A DNA stretch of 37,590 bases, from NCBI RefSeq assembly GCF_000612665.1, contig NZ_HG942025.1, forward strand, positions 1-37,590, given 5' to 3'. The number at the start of each line of letters is the position of its first letter. Position 1 is the stretch's first letter. The position numbers and the translations under genes were made by a program. The notes beneath the pieces were generated by a model. That model was not told where the DNA came from. It ran no database searches and saw only the letters and a list, made by a program, of their open reading frames with translations. This document shows positions 18,276-26,879 of the stretch, piece by piece. Source of the stretch: Neobacillus dielmonensis. Lineage in GTDB: Bacteria > Bacillota > Bacilli > Bacillales > Cytobacillaceae.

Positions 18276-18421
18276 TCCTAAGTTTTTTCTGACCAATTTT
18301 AGTTCGAGGAAAAGTTCTAAATTCAAAGATTATGATTGCATTTTTTAAAAGATACATTGACAATAAGATAATAACGAACATGTAAAATATTAACATAAAC
18401 GCTAGAAGGGCGGACCGAGGG

Positions 18422-19732
18422 ATGTCTTCTAACTCCGAACAATCGCTTGCATTAGAGGGTCAAAACTTACTTCGAATCCAAAGTTACATTGACTCTCCAG
18501 AAAGGCAAAAACAGTTATATAAAAAAACCTTATTCATTGTGGTATTATCACAAGTTTTCGGTGGGGCTGGCCTGGCTGCCGGAATAACGGTCGGAGCATT
18601 AATCGCTCAAGACATGCTTGGTACTGACGGCTTTGCAGGGGTTCCCACTGCATTATTCACGTTAGGGTCTGCTCTAGCAGCCTTTCTGGTGGGACGTGCG
18701 TCGCAGCGGTTTGGCCGCAGGTTTGGTCTGGCAGCAGGTTTTTTAGTAGGGGGAGCGGGAGCCATTGGTGTAGTGATTTCTGCTTTAATTTCAAATATTT
18801 TCCTCTTGTTTGCTTCCTTGTTCATTTATGGGGCAGGTACTGCGACCAATTTGCAAGCACGTTATGCAGGTACGGATTTGGCGAGTTCTACTCAGCGGGC
18901 AACCGCGATTAGTATCGCCATGGTATCTACCACTTTTGGTGCAGTAGCGGGTCCCAATCTTGTAGAGGTAATGGGACGGTTTGCTCAATCAATTGGTGTT
19001 CCGACGTTAGCCGGACCCTTCATACTAGCAGCCACCGCTTTTATCTTGGCTGGTTTAGTCCTGTTAGTATTTCTTCGTCCAGACCCACTTATAGTTGCAA
19101 AAGCGATAGCTGAAAAGAAGAGTAAGGAAGAGGAACATCCAAACGTTAAGAGTTCTGTATCAGGGGATACAAAAAAGCGGGGAATTGCTCTCGGAACCAC
19201 GATTATGCTCCTAACCCAACTGGTCATGGTGGCCATCATGACGATGACACCTGTGCAAATGAGGCATCATGGTCACGGATTAAGTGAGGTAGGACTGGTG
19301 ATTAGTATTCATGTTTGTGCCATGTATTTACCCTCTTTCGTAACGGGAATTCTGGTTGATAAAATAGGCCGAATGTTAATGGCTATTGCTTCAGGTGCGA
19401 CTCTCCTTGCTGCAGGGGCTTTGGCTGCTGTGGCACCTCCGGACTCCATGATTGTCTTTGTAATTGCACTCGCACTCCTTGGCCTTGGCTGGAACTTTGG
19501 ATTAATTTGTGGAACCACCTTGATTGTGGATGCCACCAATCCAACCAACCGGGCAAAGGTACAAGGAACAGTGGATGTATCCATCGCATTATCCGGAGCT
19601 TCAGGTGGCGTGCTTTCGGGCATAGTTGTGGCCAACTCAAGTTTTACCGCACTATCCCTTGGTGGAGGAATCATGGCTTTACTTATTGTTCCAGTCCTGT
19701 TCTGGGCTCGTAGTGAAAAAAAGACTGGCTGA
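18422..19732 (+). CDS. MFS transporter
   Basis: 436-residue, 12-helix major facilitator protein. The loop between helices 2 and 3 has GRASQRFGRRFG, and its counterpart in the second half is GILVDKIGRMLM. A charged central loop (about 225-255, Lys/Glu-rich) separates the two six-helix bundles. The N-terminal 40 residues are hydrophilic and cytoplasmic. Substrate is not evident; a drug or metabolite exporter is the default guess. The ribosome site is mediocre (AGAAGGG about 12 nt upstream, with GAGGG almost touching the ATG). Confidence 0.85.
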   Translation: MSSNSEQSLALEGQNLLRIQSYIDSPERQKQLYKKTLFIVVLSQVFGGAGLAAGITVGALIAQDMLGTDGFAGVPTALFTLGSALAAFLVGRASQRFGRRFGLAAGFLVGGAGAIGVVISALISNIFLLFASLFIYGAGTATNLQARYAGTDLASSTQRATAISIAMVSTTFGAVAGPNLVEVMGRFAQSIGVPTLAGPFILAATAFILAGLVLLVFLRPDPLIVAKAIAEKKSKEEEHPNVKSSVSGDTKKRGIALGTTIMLLTQLVMVAIMTMTPVQMRHHGHGLSEVGLVISIHVCAMYLPSFVTGILVDKIGRMLMAIASGATLLAAGALAAVAPPDSMIVFVIALALLGLGWNFGLICGTTLIVDATNPTNRAKVQGTVDVSIALSGASGGVLSGIVVANSSFTALSLGGGIMALLIVPVLFWARSEKKTG

Positions 19733-19765
19733 CGAACCTATAAAGTTTGTCAGCCAGTTTTATAT
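19724..19765 (+). terminator. Terminator of the MFS gene
   Basis: ACTGGCTGAC (19724-19733) pairs perfectly with GTCAGCCAGT (19749-19758). The stem begins inside the last codons and spans the stop; TTT follows. Confidence 0.8.
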
Positions 19766-19769
19766 GATG

Positions 19770-20067
19770 AAATAAATATATGTTGTCATTTGTGCAAAAA
19801 TATATTTTCGTCGTTTTGAAAAATGTTAAAATAACTTATGAAACTATCATTTGCTTTATAATGAATATATTAAAGAGGGTATCGAATAGATATCCGAGCA
19901 ACAAGTTACATTTAGTACCTACCCAGAAATAGTAATTTACCGAATACATATGGCGTTAAACGAATGAATAGAGAAAGACCATGGTGTTAAGCATGATCCA
20001 AAACTACAAGACAGTTTGAGCCGTTTGCAATATTTGTGCGGTAAAATGCAGGAGTTGGCCTTTAGAT
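19770..20067 (+). other. Intergenic region with a possible promoter and a short open stretch
   Basis: A TATAAT at 19857-19862 could be a -10 element, without a good -35. From about 19960 an ORF of some 45 codons without a clear start runs in another frame into the next gene and ends at about 20108. Its translation (DPKLQDSLSRLQYLCGKMQE) looks like coiled-coil coding sequence and may be a remnant. No other gene is visible. Confidence 0.35.
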
Positions 20068-21120
20068 ATGAATCCTACATTAATCAATTTTCATCAAAAC
20101 CGATATGAATGGGCTTTTAAAGCGAAACAGGAATTCATCAATGGCTTTATTGGGCTGGATGAATGGCTGCGTAATAAAAGGAAGTTGGGAGAATTCTCAA
20201 CTGTGAGTGAGCTAACCTTCAGTCAATTGGCAAAAGTATTTAAAGAAAGCGAAGAAGTTACTAGGCTTAAACTTGAACAGCATCAAGAAAAGTTAAAAAA
20301 ATATGGGGAGTTAATCGAACGACAAAAGATTCTCCTAAATCATGTAATAAAGGAAGAAGAGCGGTACGACGAAATTTGTAGCGAACTCAAGCAATATGAT
20401 TTATTTTTAAACAAAATGGCACTGAAAGATACTAGTTCTAACTATATATTCGAATTAGTAAACCATGTTATTGTGTATATGCCTAATAACAGAAAAGCGA
20501 GTTTCATTAATCAAAATATCGAAGATTTGGAGCAACAGCTTAAGGAGGACATTGAGCCTAAGCTGAGAGAAATAATCCAAGAAGCAGATGGTTTAAACAT
20601 TGGTACAACGGCACTGTTCCAATTACCTTATTATTCTCCTATACCGCGTATTGAACAAAAGATCGATACCTTTTGGTTGAAGAGCTCCTATGAAAAAGCA
20701 GTGAATCAAACCCGAGAATTCGCTTATGATTGGGTAACTAAAATGTACCATAGTTATAATGAAGTTCTGTTATTCATACAAAACGAGGCAATTGAGCGGA
20801 GAGAGCAGCTTTCGAAAGAAAAGAACGCAATTCATTTTGCCACAACAGAGAAAAGGAAAAAACTTGAACAAGAACTTGCTGAAATGGAGCAATTGAGAGC
20901 TCAGCATGATGTCCACTCTCTGGAAGTTTATGAACAGTGGAATATATCCAAAAAACATGTTTCACAGCTCCAAGGATATTTTATCAAACATTGGATGGAA
21001 TATATGGAGGAACTTAAGCAGCTCCTCTTAAAAGGAAATACACAAGAACGTTGGCTTGCTTCACAATATTTGGGGCTTCTGCGGCAAGATGGCGAAAAAA
21101 TGATTAAATCTTTAAATTGA
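20068..21120 (+). CDS. Coiled-coil protein of unknown function
   Basis: 350 residues, no signal peptide, no membrane helix, rich in Glu, Lys, Gln and Leu. Long helical/coiled-coil stretches lie at about 60-125 and 225-305; the middle has a short non-coil segment (GTTALFQLPYYSPIPRIEQ). I recognise no enzymatic motif. The ATG start is weakly supported: AGGAG lies 13 nt upstream, which is long, and a different open frame runs into the gene from upstream. The next gene follows after 15 nt, so the two form an operon. Possibly a cytoplasmic partner of the membrane-anchored coiled-coil protein downstream. Confidence 0.75.
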   Translation: MNPTLINFHQNRYEWAFKAKQEFINGFIGLDEWLRNKRKLGEFSTVSELTFSQLAKVFKESEEVTRLKLEQHQEKLKKYGELIERQKILLNHVIKEEERYDEICSELKQYDLFLNKMALKDTSSNYIFELVNHVIVYMPNNRKASFINQNIEDLEQQLKEDIEPKLREIIQEADGLNIGTTALFQLPYYSPIPRIEQKIDTFWLKSSYEKAVNQTREFAYDWVTKMYHSYNEVLLFIQNEAIERREQLSKEKNAIHFATTEKRKKLEQELAEMEQLRAQHDVHSLEVYEQWNISKKHVSQLQGYFIKHWMEYMEELKQLLLKGNTQERWLASQYLGLLRQDGEKMIKSLN

Positions 21121-21135
21121 TGAGGCGGTGTACAT

Positions 21136-22014
21136 ATGGTTGCAACAAACCTCCCAACCAAAAGCGATTATGAAAACGCAGTGGATGAATTAAGAAAATT
21201 AAACGATGAGCTTTTTTACGATGACTTTAAAGAGAAAATCAAACACTTAGAAAACAATATCGTACAGTTGTCGATCAGCAATTCTGCTGATTTCAAACAA
21301 GAAGCAGAAAATGTGATAAGCAAGGCCGGTTTGTTGTTCCAGCAAATGGATACGTTAAAAACCGAAATCGAGGATCTGCTTCAAAAGAATATTGCATTAT
21401 TTAATGAAAACGCGAAAGAATTACAGCAAGCTTTTATGATTAGTAATCAAGAGCTTCTTGATAAAGCCACTGATTCCATTGGGGCTGTAACGGAAACCGT
21501 TAACGACTTTATGCACAAATTAACGGAAGTTGATGAAAAAAATCAACAGTTTCTGCAGCAAAACGAGACGTTTGTCTCCATGACAAAGCAACAGTTATCG
21601 TTAGCAGAAGAAAAGATAAACACCCATATCGCAGACCTTAGGACTATGGAAAACCGTTTGGAAGAGCTGAAGCGTGCATATGAAGAAATGTTTCAAAAAC
21701 ATACAGAATCAATCAAGTCGATTATGGTCGTTAGGGAAGAGGCGCTGGTAGATAAACTTACCCATCAAATGGATAACTGGACTGCGGCACATGTTCATTT
21801 CAATGAGAATTTGAAAAGGGATTTTGAAGAATGGCAGCATCAAATCGATACCTTCTTCAAAGAACAAAGCAAACAGAATAGTGATAGGCTGCAAACGGTC
21901 GTGGAAAATATGGTGAGTAAAGAAGATGTAGCAAAGATTGATAAAAAGAGTAAAGTACTTTTAACAATAGTGGCCGTCGAGGCAATCTTAATTGCTATCA
22001 GCTTTTTTGTATAA
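21136..22014 (+). CDS. C-terminally membrane-anchored coiled-coil protein
   Basis: 292 residues, almost entirely amphipathic helix with Gln/Glu/Lys/Asn heptads (about 10-260). It ends in a single hydrophobic segment (about 273-291, LLTIVAVEAILIAISFFV) with the basic KIDKKSK just before it, so it should be tail-anchored with its bulk in the cytoplasm. The ATG has GGCGG about 8 nt upstream. No known catalytic motif. It partly resembles the signalling helices of chemoreceptors but lacks the conserved hairpin tip, so I do not call it one. Operon partner of the preceding coiled-coil gene. Confidence 0.75.
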   Translation: MVATNLPTKSDYENAVDELRKLNDELFYDDFKEKIKHLENNIVQLSISNSADFKQEAENVISKAGLLFQQMDTLKTEIEDLLQKNIALFNENAKELQQAFMISNQELLDKATDSIGAVTETVNDFMHKLTEVDEKNQQFLQQNETFVSMTKQQLSLAEEKINTHIADLRTMENRLEELKRAYEEMFQKHTESIKSIMVVREEALVDKLTHQMDNWTAAHVHFNENLKRDFEEWQHQIDTFFKEQSKQNSDRLQTVVENMVSKEDVAKIDKKSKVLLTIVAVEAILIAISFFV

Positions 22015-22038
22015 GAAATCTATAGAAATTAGTGAAAA

Positions 22039-22082
22039 GAGGCTGCTCAAAGGCGTCAGGTAAATTGACTTTGGGCAGCCTC
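22039..22082. terminator. Bidirectional terminator between convergent genes
   Basis: A 14-bp stem with one G-U pair: GAGGCTGCTCAAAG (22039-22052) pairs with CTTTGGGCAGCCTC (22069-22082). It sits between the stop at 22014 (plus) and the stop at 22087 (minus). T-rich sequence follows on both strands. Confidence 0.8.
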
Positions 22083-22086
22083 ACTT

Positions 22087-23436
22087 TCATTTTATTGAGT
22101 GGTTTAATAATGTCCTTTTCAATACACGATATAAAATTTTTGGATTCATTAATATCGTGATTGGCCGAACAAGGTTCATGACTTTAATAAACGTGTGATA
22201 GGTTTCCTGGTTCTGTGCAGATAAGAGAAATATGTTTTTTGAATACCACTGCATGAAGGGAAGGATAAAAGGTTTTTTCCCGATCGTTGCAGGGTAGCGA
22301 AAGTCTTCTGTTAAAACCATACTCCAAATGGGGGCGATGATTTTTGCAGCCCGTTGTTGGAATGCTCGAATGAGTTGCTGTTGGGATTGGTGCTCATTTT
22401 GAAGCAGATTTTGTAGAGCGAGAGTTTCTAATACAGCTATACTCATACCTTGGCCAAAAACAGGATCAATTCTGCAAATGGTATCACCAATTAGTAATAG
22501 TCCATTGGGAAGCTGTTTTATTTTTTCATATTTTCTCCATATAATCTGCGGGACGCGAAAAACGGAAGTATTGGATACCGGGACAGCTTCCTTCAACGCT
22601 TGATAAATATCGTCTTTTGGCAGTTTTTTTGCTAGCTCTAGAAAGCTGCTGTCATTTTTAAGAACCTGTTTTTCGTCAATCTCGTCATGATACCCTATGA
22701 ACGTAACGATATATCGATTTCCCTCTATTTTTGAAATCGTTCCACCGATTTTTTCCTGAGGAGGATTAGGATACACTAATTTGATTGTCCAATCCCTGTT
22801 CAGGTCAGCGGGTAGCTGGAAAACTTTGCTTATGTAAATTAAGCCAATTTTCACCTTTTCTTCCGGGATCTGTATACCTCGGTTTTTTAACCAGCCAGTG
22901 GTCATACTGCTGGCTCCGCTTGCATCTACAATCAAATCCCCATAGATGGTTTTAACGGAACTGCCATCATTGATTTTTATTCCGATTATCCGATTCTCTG
23001 TTTCATCATACTCGTAATCTCGGAAGGTATTGTTATAGAGTATGGTTATATTGGGAATCGTTCTGAGATATTGTTCTACATGCCATTCTAAATGTGGGCG
23101 TGTTTGGAGTGTTGTCGTATATCCACCATCATAACGAAGCTTCCAAACACCATGATGAAACCAGGCAAGGTCTTGAGTGGAGTTAATTTTTACGGCCCCA
23201 GTGGAATAAAAATTCTCCGTGATTCCCGGGAACAATTTTTCCAGACCATACTCACCCGCGTGAAGCAGTGCATGAATATGGTTACCTTGCGGGGCACCTT
23301 TTCTTGGAAACGGACCAGTTGGTTCTTGGTCCCGTTCTATAATAATCACTTCTTTGTAAAAATTAGACAACACACGGGCAGTCAATTTTCCCGATATACC
23401 CCCACCCAAAATGATTGCTTTTTCTCTACGTTGCAA
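22087..23436 (-). CDS. FAD-dependent monooxygenase/oxidoreductase
   Basis: 449 residues. The FAD-binding Rossmann motif is at the N-terminus (AIILGGGISGKLTARVL, then IIIERD), and the second flavin motif is LLLIGDTICRIDPVFGQGMSIAVLE (about 315-340). It fits the family of flavin hydroxylases and FAD-dependent halogenase/geranylgeranyl reductase-like enzymes; the DASGASS stretch takes the place of the usual DG motif. The start is TTG 23436, with AGGAGG 7 nt upstream. The substrate cannot be told. Monocistronic, sharing a terminator with the convergent coiled-coil operon. Confidence 0.85.
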   Translation of the reverse strand: MQRREKAIILGGGISGKLTARVLSNFYKEVIIIERDQEPTGPFPRKGAPQGNHIHALLHAGEYGLEKLFPGITENFYSTGAVKINSTQDLAWFHHGVWKLRYDGGYTTTLQTRPHLEWHVEQYLRTIPNITILYNNTFRDYEYDETENRIIGIKINDGSSVKTIYGDLIVDASGASSMTTGWLKNRGIQIPEEKVKIGLIYISKVFQLPADLNRDWTIKLVYPNPPQEKIGGTISKIEGNRYIVTFIGYHDEIDEKQVLKNDSSFLELAKKLPKDDIYQALKEAVPVSNTSVFRVPQIIWRKYEKIKQLPNGLLLIGDTICRIDPVFGQGMSIAVLETLALQNLLQNEHQSQQQLIRAFQQRAAKIIAPIWSMVLTEDFRYPATIGKKPFILPFMQWYSKNIFLLSAQNQETYHTFIKVMNLVRPITILMNPKILYRVLKRTLLNHSIK

Positions 23437-23524
23437 AGGAAAACCTCCTGTAATCTTTTAATCTCTTACTTAGAATAACATAAGTAAATCGAACTAGGGC
23501 TATCAAAATACTTTCATTCTATCA

Positions 23525-23687
23525 TTATGACACTTCAACCTTTTCTTTCATAGAACGGTACCTAACGCCCCAAACCATCCATATCCCGATAGTACAGTCA
23601 ATAGAAGTTCTTCCAAACTCCCCAATAATGATTTATCAACCCGTTATATTCAATAGAAGCAGTTTCTAACGCTATACCACGAATTTT
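23525..23687 (-). pseudogene. Decayed remnant of a small protein gene
   Basis: On the minus strand two overlapping frames together read like one natural protein: a first part ending in ALETASIEYNGLINHYW and, after a one-base shift in a run of four G (about 23621-23624), EFGRTSIDCTIGIWMVWG to the stop TAA at 23527-23525. No start codon is visible, and the first frame begins after a stop. I do not recognise the family. The rest of the 23437-23889 gap holds only AT-rich sequence and a possible extended -10 (TGGTATGAT, 23760-23768) for the next gene. Confidence 0.4.
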
Positions 23688-23889
23688 TCACTTGAGGGTA
23701 TGCCGCTCTTATTCTCTACCAACCTAGAAAAAATAGTAGATAATTCCTGCTAGGAAATATGGTATGATAATATTTATTTAGAAAATATAAATTATTTCAA
23801 AAAAAGGTGAATAAAAAGTAACGTTTCTCTCGTCTAATCTATTTAGTGAGGAAACTGATCGAAAAAAATCCAACACTAGAGGTGATTGC

Positions 23890-24759
23890 ATGAAAAAGGT
23901 ATTAGAATTTCCTATTAGGCTTTTAGTTATCATCGCCGGAACCATTTCTATTTTTGCTATTCCTTACTTATTTAGATTAGGGGATACCTTAACCTTTACT
24001 TTGGAACCATTGGGGAGCTTTATCAAGTTAAGGTTAATGGAAATGGCGGGTATAACGAAACCAAACTCGTTGAGTCTTTTTGAGGAGCTAAATGCCGCGG
24101 AAGCTTATCGTTATTCCATGACCATTCTAGGAATTTCCCTGTTAGTGGCTATTGTAATCGGTATCTTTGGCGCCATCATCATACAAATGTCTCCAAGAAC
24201 GATTCGCAACGGGTTAAAAAAAGTGATTGATTTTATTGGGGTAGTTCCGGATTTATTCATTATTTTTCTGTTTCAATTTGTCATTATCACTCTGTATAAA
24301 GAAACAGGACTAAAATTTCTGCAATTATATGGGATGTTTGGAAATAAACCCTTATTTGTTCCCATCGTCACCACCTCGTTTCTGCCCGCTTTGATGCTTA
24401 TGCAATTCCTGATTAAAGAGCTGGCGCAGGAGGAGTCAAAGGATTATGTTCAATACACGGTCGCCAAAGGGCTAAAACCGTTCCGAATTTTACTTGTACA
24501 TATGGTTCGAAATATTTTTCCGCTAGTGGTGATCCAGTTGCGGACCATCATATGGGTTCTTCTATCCAATCTTTATTTGTTAGAATTTATGTTTAACCTC
24601 CCGGGCTTTACGAAAACCTTTATGATCACCTATGGCCAAGGAGATTTCTTAGTGTTTGTCATCTGTCTTCTTTTGTTCACATTACCATTGCTAATCATAG
24701 AAGCAGTTAGCTTTATAGTGCTTAAGTTTTATAATGGGAAGGAGGCAGCCAGTTTATGA
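23890..24759 (+). CDS. ABC transporter permease, DppB-like
   Basis: 289 residues with about six membrane helices. It is a binding-protein-dependent permease of the oligopeptide/nickel (DppB/OppB) type, with an EAA-type cytoplasmic loop (VAKGLKPFRILLVHMVRNIFP, about 196-216) that contacts the ATPase. It overlaps the next gene by 4 nt (ATGA). No ATPase or substrate-binding protein gene lies nearby, so energising subunits would have to come from elsewhere. The start has GAGGTG about 7 nt upstream. Confidence 0.82.
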   Translation: MKKVLEFPIRLLVIIAGTISIFAIPYLFRLGDTLTFTLEPLGSFIKLRLMEMAGITKPNSLSLFEELNAAEAYRYSMTILGISLLVAIVIGIFGAIIIQMSPRTIRNGLKKVIDFIGVVPDLFIIFLFQFVIITLYKETGLKFLQLYGMFGNKPLFVPIVTTSFLPALMLMQFLIKELAQEESKDYVQYTVAKGLKPFRILLVHMVRNIFPLVVIQLRTIIWVLLSNLYLLEFMFNLPGFTKTFMITYGQGDFLVFVICLLLFTLPLLIIEAVSFIVLKFYNGKEAASL

Positions 24760-26357
24760 TTAGCTATAAAAAAACAACGATTGGGGCCGTACTTCTACTT
24801 CTATTGTTTCTGGCAAGTTATTTATATCCATTTTATGGTCCTGCTGATTTTAACAAAGGAATTTTAGCTTACGATGAGAACCATAATGTCATTGGAAAAG
24901 CGCCATTTTCGCCGTCCTCAGAGCATATTTTGGGAACGGATCGCAATGGACAAGATATGCATTTACTTTTATTGTATGGTGCTAAATACACACTGATGGC
25001 AGCTGTTACTGTTGCTTTGTTAAGGGCTATTTTAGGGGGAGTAGCTGGTGTTTTTTTGACTCTATATACCCCTTGTTTGAAGAAATATTTTAAAGACTTT
25101 TTTATTATCTTCCGGTATATTCCCTCGATTTTCCTGTGTCTTATTTTAATGGGGCCAGTTGTGGGGTCATTTGAAAAACCACTTGATTCCGTTGTTGTTT
25201 TTCAAATTATCATATTAGTTTTTATGGGCTTTCCAACAGTGGCTATATTTACATCAGAGCTTACCGATGAACTAATGGGCCAATCTTTTATAAAAAGTTC
25301 TTTTTTAATGGGGGCCAACAAATTTCAAGTTTTACGTACTCATTTGCTGCCTTATTTTAAATCGTATGGAATTCTACTGGTTTTTCAGCAGCTGCTGAGC
25401 ACACTGCAATTGACGATGCATCTTGGTATATTTGGATTCTTTCTTGGTGGTGAAACAATTGGGGGAACTTTTGGCTATGAAGAACCGCCGAAGCCAGCCT
25501 CTTTGACGAATGAGTGGGCCGGATTAGTTGGACAGAATTTTCAAGACTTTATCAGGGCACCTTGGGTAATTTTTGTTCCAATCATCGGCTATCTAGTAGT
25601 GATATTAATCATCAATATGATGAAGAAGGAACTCGAAGAAAACATGAACGGAAAGCTTGCCAAAAGAAAGTATTCGAATAGTAGTGATAATGATACGAGT
25701 TTAGCGTATCATCGTCCTACCGCAGACCAATTCGTATTTGCTGAAGTAAGCCAGCAAAAATCTGCCGAGACAAAGCCGCATGGGGGAGCCAAAAGGCGAG
25801 TTTGGGGGAAAATGGCAGCTGTTGTTGCGGTTATCTGCACCCTTGGTGTCATCACGCTGGTTGAAACTAAGGAGAAAGTCGAGTCTAAAACAGAGGAAAA
25901 ACCGGAGGTCCAAATCAAACCTGTCTCTGCCAATGTGGTTCCGCCACTCGAGAAGCAAACGAAGGAAGAGGAGAAAAAAGTCTACTCGATTGGTCAGGAA
26001 ATCAAATTGGCCAGTTCAACACTAACTGTCCCTAAAGTGGAAAAGTCACAAGGCAATATTAAAGAAAAACCAAAGTCGGGAAATGAATTTATCATTGTGA
26101 CAGTTCAAATTAGCAACACAGGAACAGAAAACTTGAAGTATAGTCCTGATTATTTCAATCTCCTTAACCAAAAAGGCGACTATATCTTCCAGCCGTACCT
26201 GACGATTGATATTGACACAACACTCTCTTCCGGGGAATTAGCACCTGGCGAGGTTATATCCGGGACGCTTGCTTTTGAACAGCCGATTGGTGAACCACTG
26301 CAGCTTCAGTACTCTTCCCGTGAAGACTTTTCTGAAATACTGGTTAATTTACAATAA
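24756..26357 (+). CDS. ABC permease, DppC-like, fused to a DUF4352-like extracellular domain
   Basis: 533 residues. The N-terminal 290 are a DppC-type permease: the family signature HILGTDRNGQDMHLLLLYGA (57-76) and an EAA-type loop (MGANKFQVLRTHLLPYF). A charged linker (about 290-350) follows, then an extra membrane helix (354-372), a Lys/Glu-rich stalk and a C-terminal beta domain (about 408-533) starting YSIGQEIKL, with FIIVTVQISNTG and GELAPGEVISGTLAFE. That pattern is DUF4352, normally found in secreted Firmicutes lipoproteins. With the extra helix it would face outside. The fusion is unusual and may replace a substrate-binding or sensing function. Confidence 0.8.
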   Translation: MISYKKTTIGAVLLLLLFLASYLYPFYGPADFNKGILAYDENHNVIGKAPFSPSSEHILGTDRNGQDMHLLLLYGAKYTLMAAVTVALLRAILGGVAGVFLTLYTPCLKKYFKDFFIIFRYIPSIFLCLILMGPVVGSFEKPLDSVVVFQIIILVFMGFPTVAIFTSELTDELMGQSFIKSSFLMGANKFQVLRTHLLPYFKSYGILLVFQQLLSTLQLTMHLGIFGFFLGGETIGGTFGYEEPPKPASLTNEWAGLVGQNFQDFIRAPWVIFVPIIGYLVVILIINMMKKELEENMNGKLAKRKYSNSSDNDTSLAYHRPTADQFVFAEVSQQKSAETKPHGGAKRRVWGKMAAVVAVICTLGVITLVETKEKVESKTEEKPEVQIKPVSANVVPPLEKQTKEEEKKVYSIGQEIKLASSTLTVPKVEKSQGNIKEKPKSGNEFIIVTVQISNTGTENLKYSPDYFNLLNQKGDYIFQPYLTIDIDTTLSSGELAPGEVISGTLAFEQPIGEPLQLQYSSREDFSEILVNLQ

Positions 26358-26369
26358 GATTTACAATAG

Positions 26370-26405
26370 AAAACACCCAGCCATCGTCTAGCTGGGTGTT
26401 TTGGT
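26370..26405 (+). terminator. Terminator of the permease operon
   Basis: AAAACACCCAGC (26370-26381) pairs perfectly with GCTGGGTGTTTT (26391-26402), with a 9-nt loop. It lies 12 nt after the stop codon and may also serve the convergent HPr-like gene. Confidence 0.9.
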
Positions 26406-26442
26406 TCTCTTTCAGCTCGGGTTTTATTGGTACAAGGAAGTA

Positions 26443-26682
26443 TCATATTAAAAATTCCGCAATCGCCTTTAACGCTTCTTCCTCGTCATCTCCACGCGTG
26501 ATGATGGTTATATCCATACCAGCCATCAATAATGTAATGACGCCAAGAATACTTTTGGCATCAATCGTAAAATGACCTCCCTTAATGGTAATCTCGCTCT
26601 CAAAATTACTCGCCGTATTAATGAATGTAATTAATTCATCAACTGTCAAGTTTTTGGATACCTTCATCTCTTTTATTCTCAT
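26443..26682 (-). CDS. HPr/Crh-like protein lacking the phosphorylatable histidine
   Basis: 79 residues from ATG 26682, with GGGAGA about 10 nt upstream; the frame stays open to 26718. It aligns along its whole length with HPr: TASNFESEITI matches TASKFDSDI, and DAKSILGV matches NLKSIMGV. The HPr active-site His15 is Thr13 here, Arg17 is Asp15, while the regulatory Ser46 is kept as Ser44. That combination is the hallmark of Crh, which cannot act in sugar transport but, once Ser-phosphorylated by HPrK, works as a CcpA co-repressor. The LTVDELITFI replacement of the HARPA loop differs from B. subtilis Crh (QARPA), so this is a divergent HPr-fold paralogue rather than Crh itself. Confidence 0.8.
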   Translation of the reverse strand: MRIKEMKVSKNLTVDELITFINTASNFESEITIKGGHFTIDAKSILGVITLLMAGMDITIITRGDDEEEALKAIAEFLI

Positions 26683-26830
26683 GCGCTTATTCTCCCAAGT
26701 AAATGTAATTACCCCCAATAGGATATGTAAGAAATTCTAGAAATGACCAAGTTCTCCTTCTCCAATCCTTTATACAAAATAATATTTAATATTTGACATT
26801 ATTTTGGAATCTTAACAGAATAGAAGGTGA

Positions 26831-26844
26831 TGTCAGGTCTGACA
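26831..26844 (+). promoter_or_regulatory. Candidate operator palindrome upstream of sstT
   Basis: Perfect inverted repeat TGTCAG-GT-CTGACA, 36 nt upstream of the -35 element of the sstT promoter. The short TGT...ACA dyad is the size and style of GntR-type operators. No cognate regulator gene is adjacent. Confidence 0.4.
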
Positions 26845-26879
26845 AAGAATTTGTCGCTTAATTATAAAAAATAAAACTA

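Noticed and set aside
21136..22014. Coiled-coil protein considered as a chemoreceptor (MCP)
   Set aside because: It lacks the highly conserved hairpin tip and HAMP domain, and its single membrane helix is at the C-terminus.
23092..23478. 128-codon plus-strand ORF
   Set aside because: Antisense to the start of the FAD oxidoreductase, whose flavin motif and AGGAGG-TTG start are clear on the minus strand.
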